Shown piece after piece: positions 33,536 to 45,553 of a stretch of 64,000 nucleotides of DNA (its first letter is position 1; every line of letters starts with the position of its first letter). This DNA comes from Agelaius tricolor (taxonomy: Eukaryota > Chordata > Aves > Passeriformes > Icteridae). The stretch is from assembly GCA_023055355.1 (NCBI GenBank), contig JALJCS010000029.1, positions 186,001 to 250,000 of the forward strand, written 5' to 3'. Position numbers and translations under genes: made by a program. The notes under the pieces are model-generated. The model was not told the DNA's origin and searched no databases. It worked only from the letters and a program-made list of their open reading frames with translations.

Positions 33536-36251
33536 TTTCAAGGAAAGCTCTGGATAGCAATGTTTGTGAAAAAACAGTATTTTATCTCCTGTATTTGTGT
33601 GAAGCAGGTAAGCCTTTTGCTGTCACCAGTGTTGCTTACCCTTTCATGTCATATCCCTCTTCATATCCATATTCTGCTGAAGGCTTATTAATCTACTTTA
33701 AAATTGGCACGTGGAATAAGACTCCTTTTCCTTTTTGAAAGCTAATGTCATTTGACCTACTGACAGTAAATAATTCATTAATTGTAAGTCCCCAGCTAGC
33801 ATCTTTTACGCATATTCTAACCTTCTAAAGAAGTAACAAAAACACTCTCCAATACTTTGCTTTCTTAAGCACACAAAATGCTTCCCTCCTTTGCAGTTGG
33901 CATTGTAAAATGAACCACATCTCTGCAGTATTTTAACGTGCACCATATTTAACCAAGTAATTCAAAAGAAATAAAAAGCAGCCCCTTCGATTTGGAAATA
34001 TTTTTGAATTGTTTTTGAATATACAAAACATACCCTTACTGTACGCATTGCATGCAGATTTAATCGTCGTGAAAGCAAACCCTATGTTTCTGTTCGGATC
34101 GCAGGGTTTTCCAGTTTCCACAATTGTTCTTGGCACAGTTTTCTACTTATGTGACTGTTAGGACACTCACAGGTACTTCTAAGGTACTGTAGTAAGCGGA
34201 GAAGGAGGAGAGGTTGTGCCTTATTTCTGGCTTCCTTTGGTTTTCTTTTTGGTTTTCTTCCTCTTGCTCTTTTTCATGTCACCTTTCTAGATACTGTGAT
34301 TTAGATTTGCAGTTTACTAAGCTGTGCTTTCTGTCTGGAATTCTTTGAAATTCCGAGAGGAACCCCACCGGTAAATATGCATCTTTTTATGATTTGCTAG
34401 CTACATAGAAAATCTTCCTGCTGCTCTAAAATGCTTTTATTTGATATGCATTTTTATCACCATTCCAATGAAAAGTTCCTCTATTCACTGCTTTTGTACT
34501 GGATTCAGTTCAATGTGCGCTAACGGTGCAAAAAAGTCCTGCTGGAAGAAAGGATCTGCATACCAATTGACCAAGACACGGGCTACAAGGGTCTTGGAAA
34601 GGTTCAAAGTTTCTCTACCTTTCTGGCAGTCTGTCTTCACAGCAGGACTTGATGAGGGATTTTGCTGGCGTTTCTTTGACAGAAAGCAATAACAAAGCAA
34701 GCAAAATGGAGCAGCAGAAGAAGATAGCAGCAAAAGGTACATTATCCCCTCTGTTATTATCATTGTCGAAAGAGATTTTTTCTCGCCATGTTACATCAAA
34801 TACCTTAGTAGAGCTAAAGACTAGAAAAACGCAGCTCTGTTCTGGTTCATTAAAAGCAAAGCCATCTGTGGACAGAAGTGCCCAGCGTGATGCTGGGAAC
34901 TCCTAGCTGGTTTCAGTAAGCTGTCTGGAGAACGGCATTTTCGGTGGGCTTTACTAGCGTGTCTGTAAGGAGGGGGAGTTTATGTGCAGCTTTGAGCCCT
35001 GAGAGTGCCATAGGCAAAGAGACCCATCGTGTAGCTCTCTGACCAGCCACAGCACGCTGAGGCATGATGGATTACTCCCAGAGTTCACGTGGTAGAAAGG
35101 TTTTCTGCCCCCGTGAAGGACGACACATCCATTTTCTTGAATAGAGCCATTCTGTATGTTACAATGGTAACTTGAATTCATCAAGTTTGTGCTATTTGTA
35201 CAATGGCAGTGAGCTTGGATTCTTAAGCTTCTCGTGTTTGACCTGTTTCCTGTTTCAGTAAATAGCAAAACTTCCAAGGACTGCAGCGACAAGAAGATGA
35301 AGCTGCTAGCGTATTTCAAATGTTTGCCTAATAAAATGGTGATTTTTGCACATATTCGCAATGGAAATTTACGGTACCGAAACACCAGCTCTGCTCAGGG
35401 CAATTCTGAAATTGACTTGAGCTCTTTCCCGTGTTTCTTAGCAGGTGAACTGAGATACTTCTAGCTTCCAAGGCAAGGCGTTTGACAGCAGCTTCAAAAA
35501 GGCCCAGGCTGTTGGATGAAAAGGTGAAAAAACTGAGGGAAATGGGGGGAAATTTCACTTCTGGTTTATGTCATAGATTCAGCCAGATGATCAACAAGCA
35601 TTAGTTTGATGAGGTACCAGCGCAGTCTTTCACTCTTGCAGATCCCCAAAAGCTTAACCATCCAGCAGCTTCTTCCTTGCAACAAGTGCCCCAGCCAAAA
35701 GCCAGGCCTGGCCGTCACCTTCTCCTTGCAGCCTACAAACTCTGCCAAACGTACCGGCGATTCTCACTTTCGTTCACAGCTACATGGACAAGCACATCCT
35801 CTCCATGTCTCCGAGTCCTTAGTGAAACCAAACAGCGGTTCACCTTCAAACAGCTCAGTGTGCCAGGACAGAAAGATTTCACTGGCCTGTCCCCTTGCTT
35901 TTTCCTTGCAGCCTTTTATTTTCAGAGCATACACCGAGGCATTGCACTTTGCTTCTCAGCTGAATGCATTGCCACATTGCTGGAGTCCCACACGTCCATC
36001 TCCTTCTCGCACTAACTGCTTCTGTTGAAACATGCTGATGTGATGTGCTTTCCTGCTCAGCTATTAACACAGTCACATTCTATGTCCTGCTTGCAGTCTG
36101 AATCTAAAAGGAGACGTTTCTGACTATGTCTCACAGACACAGATGGACCAGGATGAAAAGGTTGCTTGGACCTTGCCACTTACGTTTGAAAACATCCATT
36201 CACTCCACAATCAAGAGACACCTTTCTTTGCTTTACATCCTGCAAACTTCA
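33536..36251. other. Unannotated; weakly repeated T/C-rich tracts
   Basis: There is no supported gene. From about 35600 the sequence becomes rich in TTGCAG and CCTTGCAGCC words, reminiscent of 39650-40800 (see findings). Confidence 0.4.

Positions 36252-36283
<32 letters not shown>
36252..36283 (+). repeat. CA microsatellite
   Basis: About 15 uninterrupted CA units, ending in CAGACACG. Confidence 0.95.
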
Positions 36284-36290
<7 letters not shown>

Positions 36291-36299
36291 GAGCTACGC

Positions 36300-37640
36300 A
36301 CTTTCTTTCTTTCTTTCTTAGCTGCACACACTCACCTATTTCCCACCTTGACCTCTCTACCACTTCTCCTTCGGCCTTGCTGTGCATGGATATTTCCTGT
36401 TAAGATACCCATTGTGTTGCCTATCCCTCCCCCACATTGCCTTGCCTTTCCTACCCAATCTTGCATTTCCTTGTCATTGCTGACAATTCCTTTCTTTTCC
36501 CTTGCCTTCCTGACCCATGCATGTCCTTCCCTTGCCCTTCATACCAACCCAGTGCCTTGTATTGACTTGCTCACCTCTCCTTCTTTTCCTTCCCATTTGT
36601 CCAGCTCCAATCTTTCATTTCCTTCTCCTTCTAGGACTCTTATTGCCTTGTCTCCCTCTCTTTTGTGTTGCCTGGCAAAGCCACCACTTGTCTGGCCTTG
36701 TCCTTGAACCCCTTCCTTGCCTTGCATTACCTTGCTCACCAGTCCCCCACCTGGAATTCACCACCTCTCTTTTTGTGGAATCTCTTCAACATGCATTGCC
36801 CTGCCTGCTTCTCCTAGGATTCTCCAGGCTTCCACTGGCTATTTTTTCTCAAGGCCCAGCGTTTCAGGAGCTTGTGAGAAGAAGCCTGGAGGAGGCCACG
36901 TGCAAGCACACCTATCTGTCCTGACAGCTTTCTTCTGACATCTATCCTTCCATGTCTTGAATTTTGGACACAAACTTCATCTTTCACCCTTGGGCTTCAG
37001 GGGCAGAATGACAGTTCTTTTGCATACAAAGGAAAGCAGGCAACCCAAGTGTCTTAGGTGCAGATTAGACATGACCCATGCAAGATCAAGGCTGGACAGA
37101 GCGGTCCGTCCGGGCCGCTTTTGTGTACCAGCAATCTTTGAATGGACCTGCCACTTGCCTTGCATTGGGCAACCAGCCAGTTTCCTTGCCATGCCCTGCT
37201 CATTCTCCATTGCTTTGCATTCCCTTGCATACCCATGCCTCACATTTGACCTGCCTGCAGTTTTCCTACAGGGCTTGGCCTTGCCTAGCCCTTCCAGTTA
37301 CCATTACCTCCTATGCCCAGCCTTGCCTCTAACTTCTGGCACTTGTCTCACCTACCACTCCATTTGCTTTCCCCTCACGGCTTCAGTCTTGCCAACCTGT
37401 CCCTTGACTTGCCTACAATTGCCTACACTTGCTTTGCATTGCCTTACCTGCATGGAAGGCAAGGCAAAGAGTGGTAGACAAGGCAAAGCAAAGCCAGGAA
37501 GTTATTGGAAGGGCTAGGCAAGGCAGACATAGGCAAGCAAGCAAAGCTAGGGTAGGGTAGGCTAGGAAAACTAGGCATGGTACTGGAGGCAAGGCAAAGC
37601 CAAGTGACTTGGAGTGCCTTTCCTTGCTTGGGAAGTAAAA
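36300..37640 (+). repeat. Degenerate CCTTG-type satellite with strand switch
   Basis: From 36300 to about 37450 words such as CCTTGCC, TTGCCTTGC and CCTTCC dominate the plus strand. From 37452 to about 37630 the complement (GGCAAGGCAAAGCAAAG) dominates. The turning point is near 37445-37455, around TGCATGGAAGGCAAGG. Long open frames here are products of composition. Confidence 0.75.
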
Positions 37641-38999
37641 GATACGGTGGCAATGTTGGTAGGGCTGATGATAAGGTATCGTGGGAAGGTATAGTACAGC
37701 AAGACATTTCTGTCCTGGTCCTTTCTGTGTAGGAGCCATTGTTGGACAGAGTCAGTACCGGACGTGGTATGCAACTTTTGCTCGGTAAGTTCCTGAAGGA
37801 GAACAGCAATGCTTTCTCATGGGAAGGAAAGAACTTAGCCCCAGTGTTGGAGGTGCAGATAAGAAGCTGTGTCGTGCAGCTTAAGGGCGGCAGCAACTTT
37901 CTATGCTGGCATATTTGGTGTGGAAGCACTGACTCAATTTGTACAATCATGGAGTCGGTATCCATCTTTGGAAGGCAGTCTCCTTCCTGCAAGAATCCAT
38001 TTGGCATGTGTTTTCCACTTTCTCAAGGCAGCCTTCTTGAAATTCTGCCAGCACACTTCTTTTGGACAAGGTAAAGAGCTGCGCTGGGTCTTGGTGTGCA
38101 GCCTAGCTAGTGCCCCGCACAGGTAATGCCCAATAACAGTGGTCTGACACCTTTGTAGAGGATCAGGCCCTGGATGCTTTGGATTTTGGAGGAGGGGATG
38201 CCATTTCTTTTGAGATGGGCTTCCAGTTCCTCCTCCCTTTGGCAAAGTTTGGGTGGCCACTTTGGGTGGTCTCAGTGAATTGAAAGGCTTTTCCCAATAG
38301 GCAGTTCTCTGGGTTCGAGTTGTTGAACTGTCAGTGGCAATGCAGAGGCCAGGCCAGGCCTCTGCAGGACAGGTTTTTGTCCCTTGTAGCTTTAGGGACT
38401 GTGTGAGCAGTCCCTGGTGCCATCCCATTTGGATCCTGACTCTGAGAGATTGAAGGCTTACGGTGGTACCTAGAGCTGAGAAGGAAAGTGGCGATAGCAG
38501 GGTGCACGTTTATAGTTTGATGGGTGCAATTGAAATTGTAGGCAGCAAAGAGCTTTCTCCACCAACAGTTTTGCGAGCTCGGCCAACATTTTCAAGTTTG
38601 TTACCAGGCTCTGTGAGAGAGAAAAAGTTTGTTAGGGCAGAAGATCTGGTGTCGGCCTTTGAGTGTGGGGCAAAGAAGAGTATCCACACGGAAGGGGAAG
38701 ATCGGTGAAATCTGTTTGTCCTGACACAGTTGATTGGAGAGCAGGGACGTTTCTGACTTGGCTGGGTCCTGGGGGTGGTTGTGAGCTGGGCTCGGTGCGT
38801 GTCCTGGTTTTGTGAGTTGACAATGCTGTGGTGTGGTTATTTAGAAGAGCGCTGACAGTGCCCAGGAAAAAGACAAGCACTTTTCTAGCCCAGCCCCATT
38901 CGTGTGGGAGCAGTGTAGGGACAAGAGCTCCGCTGTGGATCCTGGCTCTCGGGTACTGACAGAATGGGATCCTGCATGTAGCCCAGAAGGAAGAAGAAT
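37641..38999. other. Unannotated
   Basis: No supported gene. The last 200 bases may be retroviral leader on the minus strand, since they follow the LTR at 39000-39438 in that orientation and include TGGGCTACATGCAGGATCCC close to the LTR, a possible primer-binding site. Confidence 0.4.
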
Positions 39000-39438
39000 T
39001 GTCGTGAACGGCGGGAGAAATGCGACACACCATATGCGTGAATGGCAAATCCCAAAGTTTATTGAAAACTCACACATATTTATATTGGTGTTAATGAAGC
39101 TTATACATATTGCAAAAGCTGAGTTCATTATTGGTTAAAGCACACTTGGATCAACCACACCTACTTCTATCTTCTAATAATTATTTTGCTTCTATGTTTG
39201 CATTCTTCCAGCTTCTCTACCTAAGATATCTACATTTTCTGGCAAGCGATTTTCTCCCCCGTCTTCCCGTTTCAGAGAAGGTCACTGTGACCTTTGTCAG
39301 CGATTGGACACTGGTTGCTTAGTTCCCAGCTTGTATCCCCTATCCTTATCCATCGGTATCACATCGAAATGTCCTTTCTCAGCTAACCAATTATCCAAAA
39401 AGCTCTCTACAAAGAATCATTGCATTGTTGGCTGCACA
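39000..39438 (-). mobile_element. Probable LTR, minus strand
   Basis: TGTCGTGAACGG at the left and TTGGCTGCACA at the right give TGT...ACA ends. GTTTATT at 39058-39064 is an AATAAA signal on the minus strand near the expected 3' end. I found no target duplication, so the right end is uncertain. Confidence 0.45.
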
Positions 39439-41720
39439 GTTTAGAAGCTTCAAAATAAAAGGCAATTGCAGCATGGCCTCTTCATTTTAGAAAGTTTTCT
39501 GGGCCATCAGCTGCTCAACATGTAACTTGCACCCACTGAACTGCATTCAGCTTCCTGGAGATATGCACTTTCCCTCAAGATCTAGGTACCATCTTGCACT
39601 CGAACGCTTGAAGATCCCAAACCGCTTCAAAATGTCCAGCGGCTGCTCTCAAAGAAAAAGTCCTACAACAAAAAGGCAGTGCTGGCCATAACAGTCCCTT
39701 TGCAGTCTGTCAACCAAACAAAACATACTAGCGATTCTCACGTACTTTCTCAATGATACATATACGTGCATCAGCACATTCTCTCAAAGTGACAGAGACT
39801 ATCGCTACAGCCAAGCGTTTTCAGCTGCACTTCTGACTGACAGATGTGCCAGGACAGAAGGCATTTGCCAACCTACCCTCTTTCCTGTGCAACCTGACAT
39901 TGGCAGCGCAAATATTTTCACATTCTTTCATTGTGGCCATGTCCAAAGCAGCTAAAGATCACACAGGTGGAAGTGTCAAGACAGAAGATGTTCTCAAAGT
40001 AACTCCTTTTTTTTCTAAACAGCTTTTAAACTGCGCACAACGCTTTGTATCTTCTTTCCCACATAGACCTGCCCTCACTTTTTCACACTCACATCTTTGT
40101 TGCAAACATCCAGCAGCTGTTTGCGTAGAAAAAGGCTCTAGAAATAAAAGCGAGACTTGGGCTGCACCTTCTGCCTGCCCTGTGTAAGCCACATCAAGCT
40201 CACCAGTGCGCTCTGTCCTTCCCTTTTCCGCTGCAACTACCATTGTGTTCTCTGGATCTCGGAACCTAAAGGTAGGCACATTGGTTTCCACAGAAGGGCC
40301 ATAGGTAGCGGCACAAATAGCTCTCACTGAACTTTAATCCTTACCACTGCCACCATGAGTTTGGTTGGTAGGCCAGTAGGAGTCATGCTCCTTTTACAGC
40401 TGGTATGCGGCAGCCACCAGCCCAGTGCTCTTCGACTCTTGTAACCAATCCTGCTTTTACTCTCCCGGAGGGGATTGGGCATCTGTTTCTCACACAGATC
40501 ATTGTGGCAGCAGCCAACAGCTCTAGTGCGCTGCTTCTGCCAAAAGACACTGGGGCCAGGCACTTACCTTCTCAGCACTACGTAGCCCCGTATTCTGCGT
40601 CTCTTGTCGTCCAGATCATACCGCAAAGCGTTTCACAGAGAAAAAATGTGCCAGGACAACAAGCTTGGCTGAAGTGTACCCCTGAAACTGGTGGAAGTTT
40701 GTATTTGCACCACATTCAAGGGGCAGTCCTCTTTCCTATACAACCTGCAAACTGCTGTCTGTTCCCAGTGCCCTCTGCCCGCTCCTTCTTACCTTGAAGT
40801 ACCATGCCAAAGAGGGCTCTGTGCTGAGGTCTCAGAAGAAGAGGGAAGCAGATGTGTTTGTAAAGTGGACTGTCTGTTAGTCACTTCCCTCTTCAAAGCA
40901 GCGTGTTCCATGCCAAGCAGACAACAAAGCAACAAAAGATGAGTGTGACTCTGCAGTCAAATCCTGCAATGTTCCCAGAAGTGAATTTCTCTCTTCTAGA
41001 GGACTGACTTGTATGAAGTGGCGTGGTTGTTTCCTTCCATTAGAAGGGCAACTCATCTAGCCAGGCTTCATCACCCCCTGCATCTTTTGGGGTAGTTCTT
41101 GGAAGAAAATAGATAGCAACTTTTCCACTCCACATGATTCATGTTTCATTCTCTTCCTTCTGTACTTCAGGGAACAAGCTATCAATTCCCTACTCTTTCT
41201 ATGAAAAGGCATGAAGCTATTAATTAAATTCCCATAGATATAATAAGGAATCAAAGTCTTTTATGCCTGAAGGGCAGGCCCTTATGGTATGAAAAGTATG
41301 GATTGTCAAGGGTGGAAGAAGATCTGTATGAAAAGGGAGAAAGCCCAGAAGCATGCAGGGATTTTCAGGTATGAAAGGGAAAACGACATTAAATTGTCAA
41401 GGGAAAGAAATTGAAAGAGGCAGGAGGGAGAAGGGAGGCGGAGGAGGCAAATGCTGCCTTTGAGGCAGCTGACACAAGGACCGTCGGCCTCATGAGCAAA
41501 CAAGAAAACCAAATGAAACTTCACAGCAATCTCATCCACAACTTAGTGGACAAATGCGCAAACCCATTTCTTCATTTATTATGTGTCTAATATATAGAGA
41601 GATGTTCTTCATTCTGACAGAATTTTCAGGGAGCAAGCTAGTGTAAGGCACCTGGAACCAATGGTGTATTGGAAATGGCCAACATGCAGAACACGCTCCA
41701 TCCTGAACGCTACCACAGCA
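39439..41720. other. Unannotated, with diverged internal repeats
   Basis: No supported gene. The phrase TGTGCCAGGACA recurs at about 39846 and 40650, each time followed by a T/C-rich stretch with CAACCTG. Confidence 0.4.
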
Positions 41721-42103
41721 GAATCACAGGATCATAGAATGGCCGGGGTAGACAAAGACCTTAAAGGCCATCTAGTTCTCTGACATGGGCGGGGACACCT
41801 TTTACTTGCTCAGGTTGCTCAGAGCCCCATCCAGCCTGGCCTTGAACACCAGGTTGGGGTGTCCATAACTTCTCCAGGCTCTCTGTGCCAGTGCTTCACC
41901 ACCCTCACAGGGAAGAATTTCTTCCGAGTATCTAATTTCAACCTGCCCTCTTTCATTTTGAAGCCATTGCCCATTGTCCTGTCTCCAGAGTTGCTAATGA
42001 AGAGTCCCTCTCCTGCTTCCCTTCAGATATTGGAAGGTGTTGTGAGGTCTCCATGCAACCTTCTCTTCACCAGGCTAAACAGCCCTAACTCTCTCAGCCT
42101 GTG
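41721..42103 (-). mobile_element. CR1 LINE 3' end, minus strand
   Basis: It starts with the complement of the CR1 tail (GAATCACAGGATCATAGAAT) and runs through CCCCATCCAGCCTGGCCTTG and TTCCGAGTATCTAATTTCAA to CTCTCAGCCTGTG, where an LTR is inserted. Confidence 0.9.
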
Positions 42104-43304
42104 TGTCATGGCTTGACACTGGCACAATGCCAGTGCCCCCATGAGTATACTCTCTCCCTGGTTTCTGCTGTGAGATGTGACCAGGAATAAGCAAAGCAGG
42201 CTCCCACTTAGGAAAAAAAATAATTATTAACTAAACTACAAGGGAAAGGAAAAGAAAAAAAAAAAGAAACACACAAGGAAAATGAAAACTTCACAAATAC
42301 ATCTCCTCCTCCTCCTCCCCAAATTCCCAATACAATACATCCCCAAATCTTCGACTCTTGGTCCAGCACCACCCTTCAGAATACTCAATCCTCAGTTCAT
42401 CAAGAGGAGAAGAAGTCTTTCTTGTGCCAATGGTGACCTCTTCCTTTCATGTCCACTGCTCTCACCACTGAACACAGACCAGAGCTGCTTCTAGGGTCGA
42501 CTTTTAAGGATGCTTCGTCCCACTGCAAAAAGGCACAGTCTCAACTTTGGGACATCTGTCCCCCCCATATTTTTCACCCCCTGGGGCCGAGGGGTACCCA
42601 CACCGAACCCTCTTGGTCCTGAGGCATTGCCTCCCCCTAGAATGCAGTCCCTGTATCACAAGGAAACATGGCTCTGTCCATGGCTACACACAAAGAGTCC
42701 AGCATAAGCTACTCCATCATCTCTTCCACCTGCCTTCTTCTCTATTTCTCTCGTGGCCCATTTCCTCTTATCTCCTCTATATCTCTCTTCTCATTCAACT
42801 CCAGGAGGATTAGCATTTTTCCATCATCCAAGAAAAGGGTTAAAAATCTGAGGCTCTGTCTGTCCAGAACTCCCATGGCTGCCCTGCCAGGCACCTTCTT
42901 GCACTCCCCTCTTCTCCTTCTCGGCCGGCCAAGAACAGGCACCAGCTCTCTCTCTATCTCTCCTGGGGGGGCGGGGGGGGGCTGCCCGATGCCTCTCAGT
43001 GCTCCTCCACCCTTCCATCCTGCAGGGGCCTTCACCTCCCTTCTGGCCAGGGACCCAGCCTACCTCACCGGGCCGGGTGGCTTCCCCTGCCCCGCCCAGC
43101 CCGCAGCCAGGCAGGGGAGATCTGAACCTTTCCCTGACCGGAACCCAAGAGAGCCTCCCAGGGGAGAGCCCTGCTTTTAACCCCGTGTTCTCAGAGGCGC
43201 ATCCAATGTCCCAATGGCCACCTTAGGTGCCAATATTAAAATCTGAACATCCATTGGCCTCACCACAGCATCCCAGAAAACACATTTCCTGTCAAACCAC
43301 CACA
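42104..43304. mobile_element. Solo LTR inserted at the CR1 end
   Basis: Its ends are TGTCATGGCTTGACACTGGC and GTCAAACCACCACA, with a perfect 5-bp target duplication CTGTG (42099-42103 and 43305-43309). It is 1201 bp long. The AATTATTAA near the left end suggests it reads on the minus strand, but this is unsure. There is a G-run at 42965-42980. Confidence 0.85.
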
Positions 43305-43309
43305 CTGTG

Positions 43310-44948
43310 GGATATGCTCTTGTCCTGAATACTGAACTGCAGTATTGTCTGATGATTTTTTGAATCCTTTGAAGGCATTTTGCATTCTTTTTCAGCCTTA
43401 AATTAGACTAAATAGCTTTGATTTGTGGGTATTGAGAACCAGAAATCACTGCCCTGACTTGCCTTTTTTACAGCTCCTTTCCGTGGGAGACTCGCTGCAA
43501 ACGTCACAGCTGGTGAGACAGTGGGCACACCATCATTCTGAAAGAGCTTTGCACAGTAAACATAGAGGAGGATTAAATATTGAAATGCAGATGACAGGAG
43601 CTGCCCAATGGACTCTGCTGGTGGAAATCAAATACTAGTCTAGTCTTTTGAATGCAAATAATTCCTCCCAATGAGGCCAGACAGGCTTGTTTGCCTTTGA
43701 ATCTGAGCATGTGGACAGTAGTGGATGGTCTACAGGTTGAAAACAGTGTAGATACTTCTCCTTTTTTTCAATAGTGGCTCAGAAACTGAAAAGGCAGCTA
43801 CAAAATGGTAAATACATCCCTACAGATTCAAAAATGGTTGTTCTTAAGTTGCATCTCCACCATAACAACAAATTGTTAGAACTAAAATACAGATGGGAAT
43901 TTTATAGCTTCTCAGAAATGAAGCAGGAATTGGCCAATGGGCCTTAGCAGTAGCTACAAGTTTTTCAGCATGAGGCATCTCAAAAGTATTTTAACCGTAC
44001 AGAACTTTTCTGTACTTTTGGCCTTTTATCTCAAGGATGCATCCAAAAAAAAAAGGAAAAAAACGCCAAGAAAAATAAAAAAGAACAAACCCTACCAAAT
44101 ATATATATATATATTACATGACTAAGATAATAAGCACAATCAGTAACATATATAGAAACAGAACCCATGGTTTTTAACTTTCAACCTTGTCTTCTCAACA
44201 CACTCTCGAAAATGGAATTGTTTCCCTATCTGCCTTGAAACATTTTGGAGCAAAAAACACTCTAAGGTCCTGAGAGGTGTTTTGGTCAAAAATCCCTTCT
44301 TCTGGTTTTCTGTCCAGAAGCAGAGTAATGGAGGGGAAAGCTGGTAGCTGGCCAAAGGAGGTAGGAAGAGTAATCATCATCCACAACACTGGGGCCAAAG
44401 AAATTTCCACAGAAAATTACCTGCCTTATTACTTGCTCATGTGGTGGGTTGAAAGCTCAGAATCTGTTTCCATGTTTCCCATCCCTCGAATGTTCTATTT
44501 CACAGAATTCGAGCTCCTCAAACTTCAGTCCTGCCAGAACAGCCTGCCACGTGCTGTCATAGGGGATCTGCTGATGCCCACTGACTCTTACCAGTCTAGT
44601 GCTCGTCACTGTTGCAGATCAAGAACTACTGAATAGTTCTGATGAATGCTCTTAGAGTGGTTGAAAACAAGGAAAGAATGACTAGACATTTGTATGATCA
44701 AATCCCCTGATGGAATAAAAACAGGCCAGGACAACAAGCTTAATAAATGTATTCATTGTCATAAGAAGGGAGATGAAGGGTCCAAAAGATTACTTGCATA
44801 CTTACTGTTCTAAATCCCTTGTTATCTGGTAAATTGCAAAGGATGCCCGGCTTTCACCAAAATGCAAATCCGATTAAAATGTGAAGCCTTACACTTTACT
44901 GGATATAAAACTTCATCATCCATTTTTAAATCTTAGAGATTGCGATGT
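43310..44948. other. Unannotated
   Basis: No supported gene. An AT run lies at 44098-44114. GGCCAGGACAACAAGCTT at 44724-44741 resembles the phrase at about 40650. Confidence 0.5.
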
Positions 44949-45548
44949 TGTCCTGGTTTAGGGCAAATTTGGAGGAGAATTTCCAAATGAGGGCCCCTCC
45001 CCGCAACTGGTTCGGGAAGGATTCCTCAGAGAGAAGTGGAACGAACCTGTTTATTTAATAGGCACAGCACCCCCCAGCACGCAAAAGGAACAATTCCGGA
45101 TGACACCGCTCTGAAAAAGATGACAAATTCAGAAAGTCTCTCTTGGGGGGGTGCTCACTCTCTTCTCAGTCCCTCTGGCACTGGGCCAGCTGCTGCAGGC
45201 CACAAGGTGCAAACTCTCGGTGTTTCCCAGGTCCCAGTCCGGAGCAGGTTCAAAATGGTCAGTAAAAGGAAAGGAGAAATGGTCCAGGAAGAAATTTGGA
45301 CAGTTTAGCTAAACTAGCTAATGAGCAAAAGCAAGCAGTAGCGAAGCAAGCAAGAGTGAGAGAGAGCAAAGCAAAAAGCAAAAGCAGGAAAAGCAAAAGC
45401 TACAGTCTCTGTGTCCCGCCAGGCTGATAAGAAAACCAAAACAAAACATTCCCTCTTCAGAGCCAGTCTTAAAGGTACAGAACATAATATCCAACATTCA
45501 CAGAACACATGAATGGGGATACAAGCATCATAACGTCACCCTAGGACA
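44949..45548 (-). mobile_element. Solo LTR of family T, uninterrupted
   Basis: The ends are TGTCCTGGTTTAGGGCAAAT and CACCCTAGGACA, with a perfect 5-bp target duplication GATGT (44944-44948 and 45549-45553). At 600 bp it shows the family's full length. The AATAAA complement lies near 45050-45056. A GCAAA-type run lies at 45325-45400. Confidence 0.9.
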
Positions 45549-45553
45549 GATGT

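Noticed and set aside
36126..37517. Frames of 186-193 codons rich in Leu, Pro and Ser
   Set aside because: They come from the T/C-rich satellite. Several frames are open at once.
38797..38870. TGTCCTGGTTTTGTGAGTTG as the start of another LTR
   Set aside because: The similarity is limited to the first dozen bases, and no matching end or target duplication was found.
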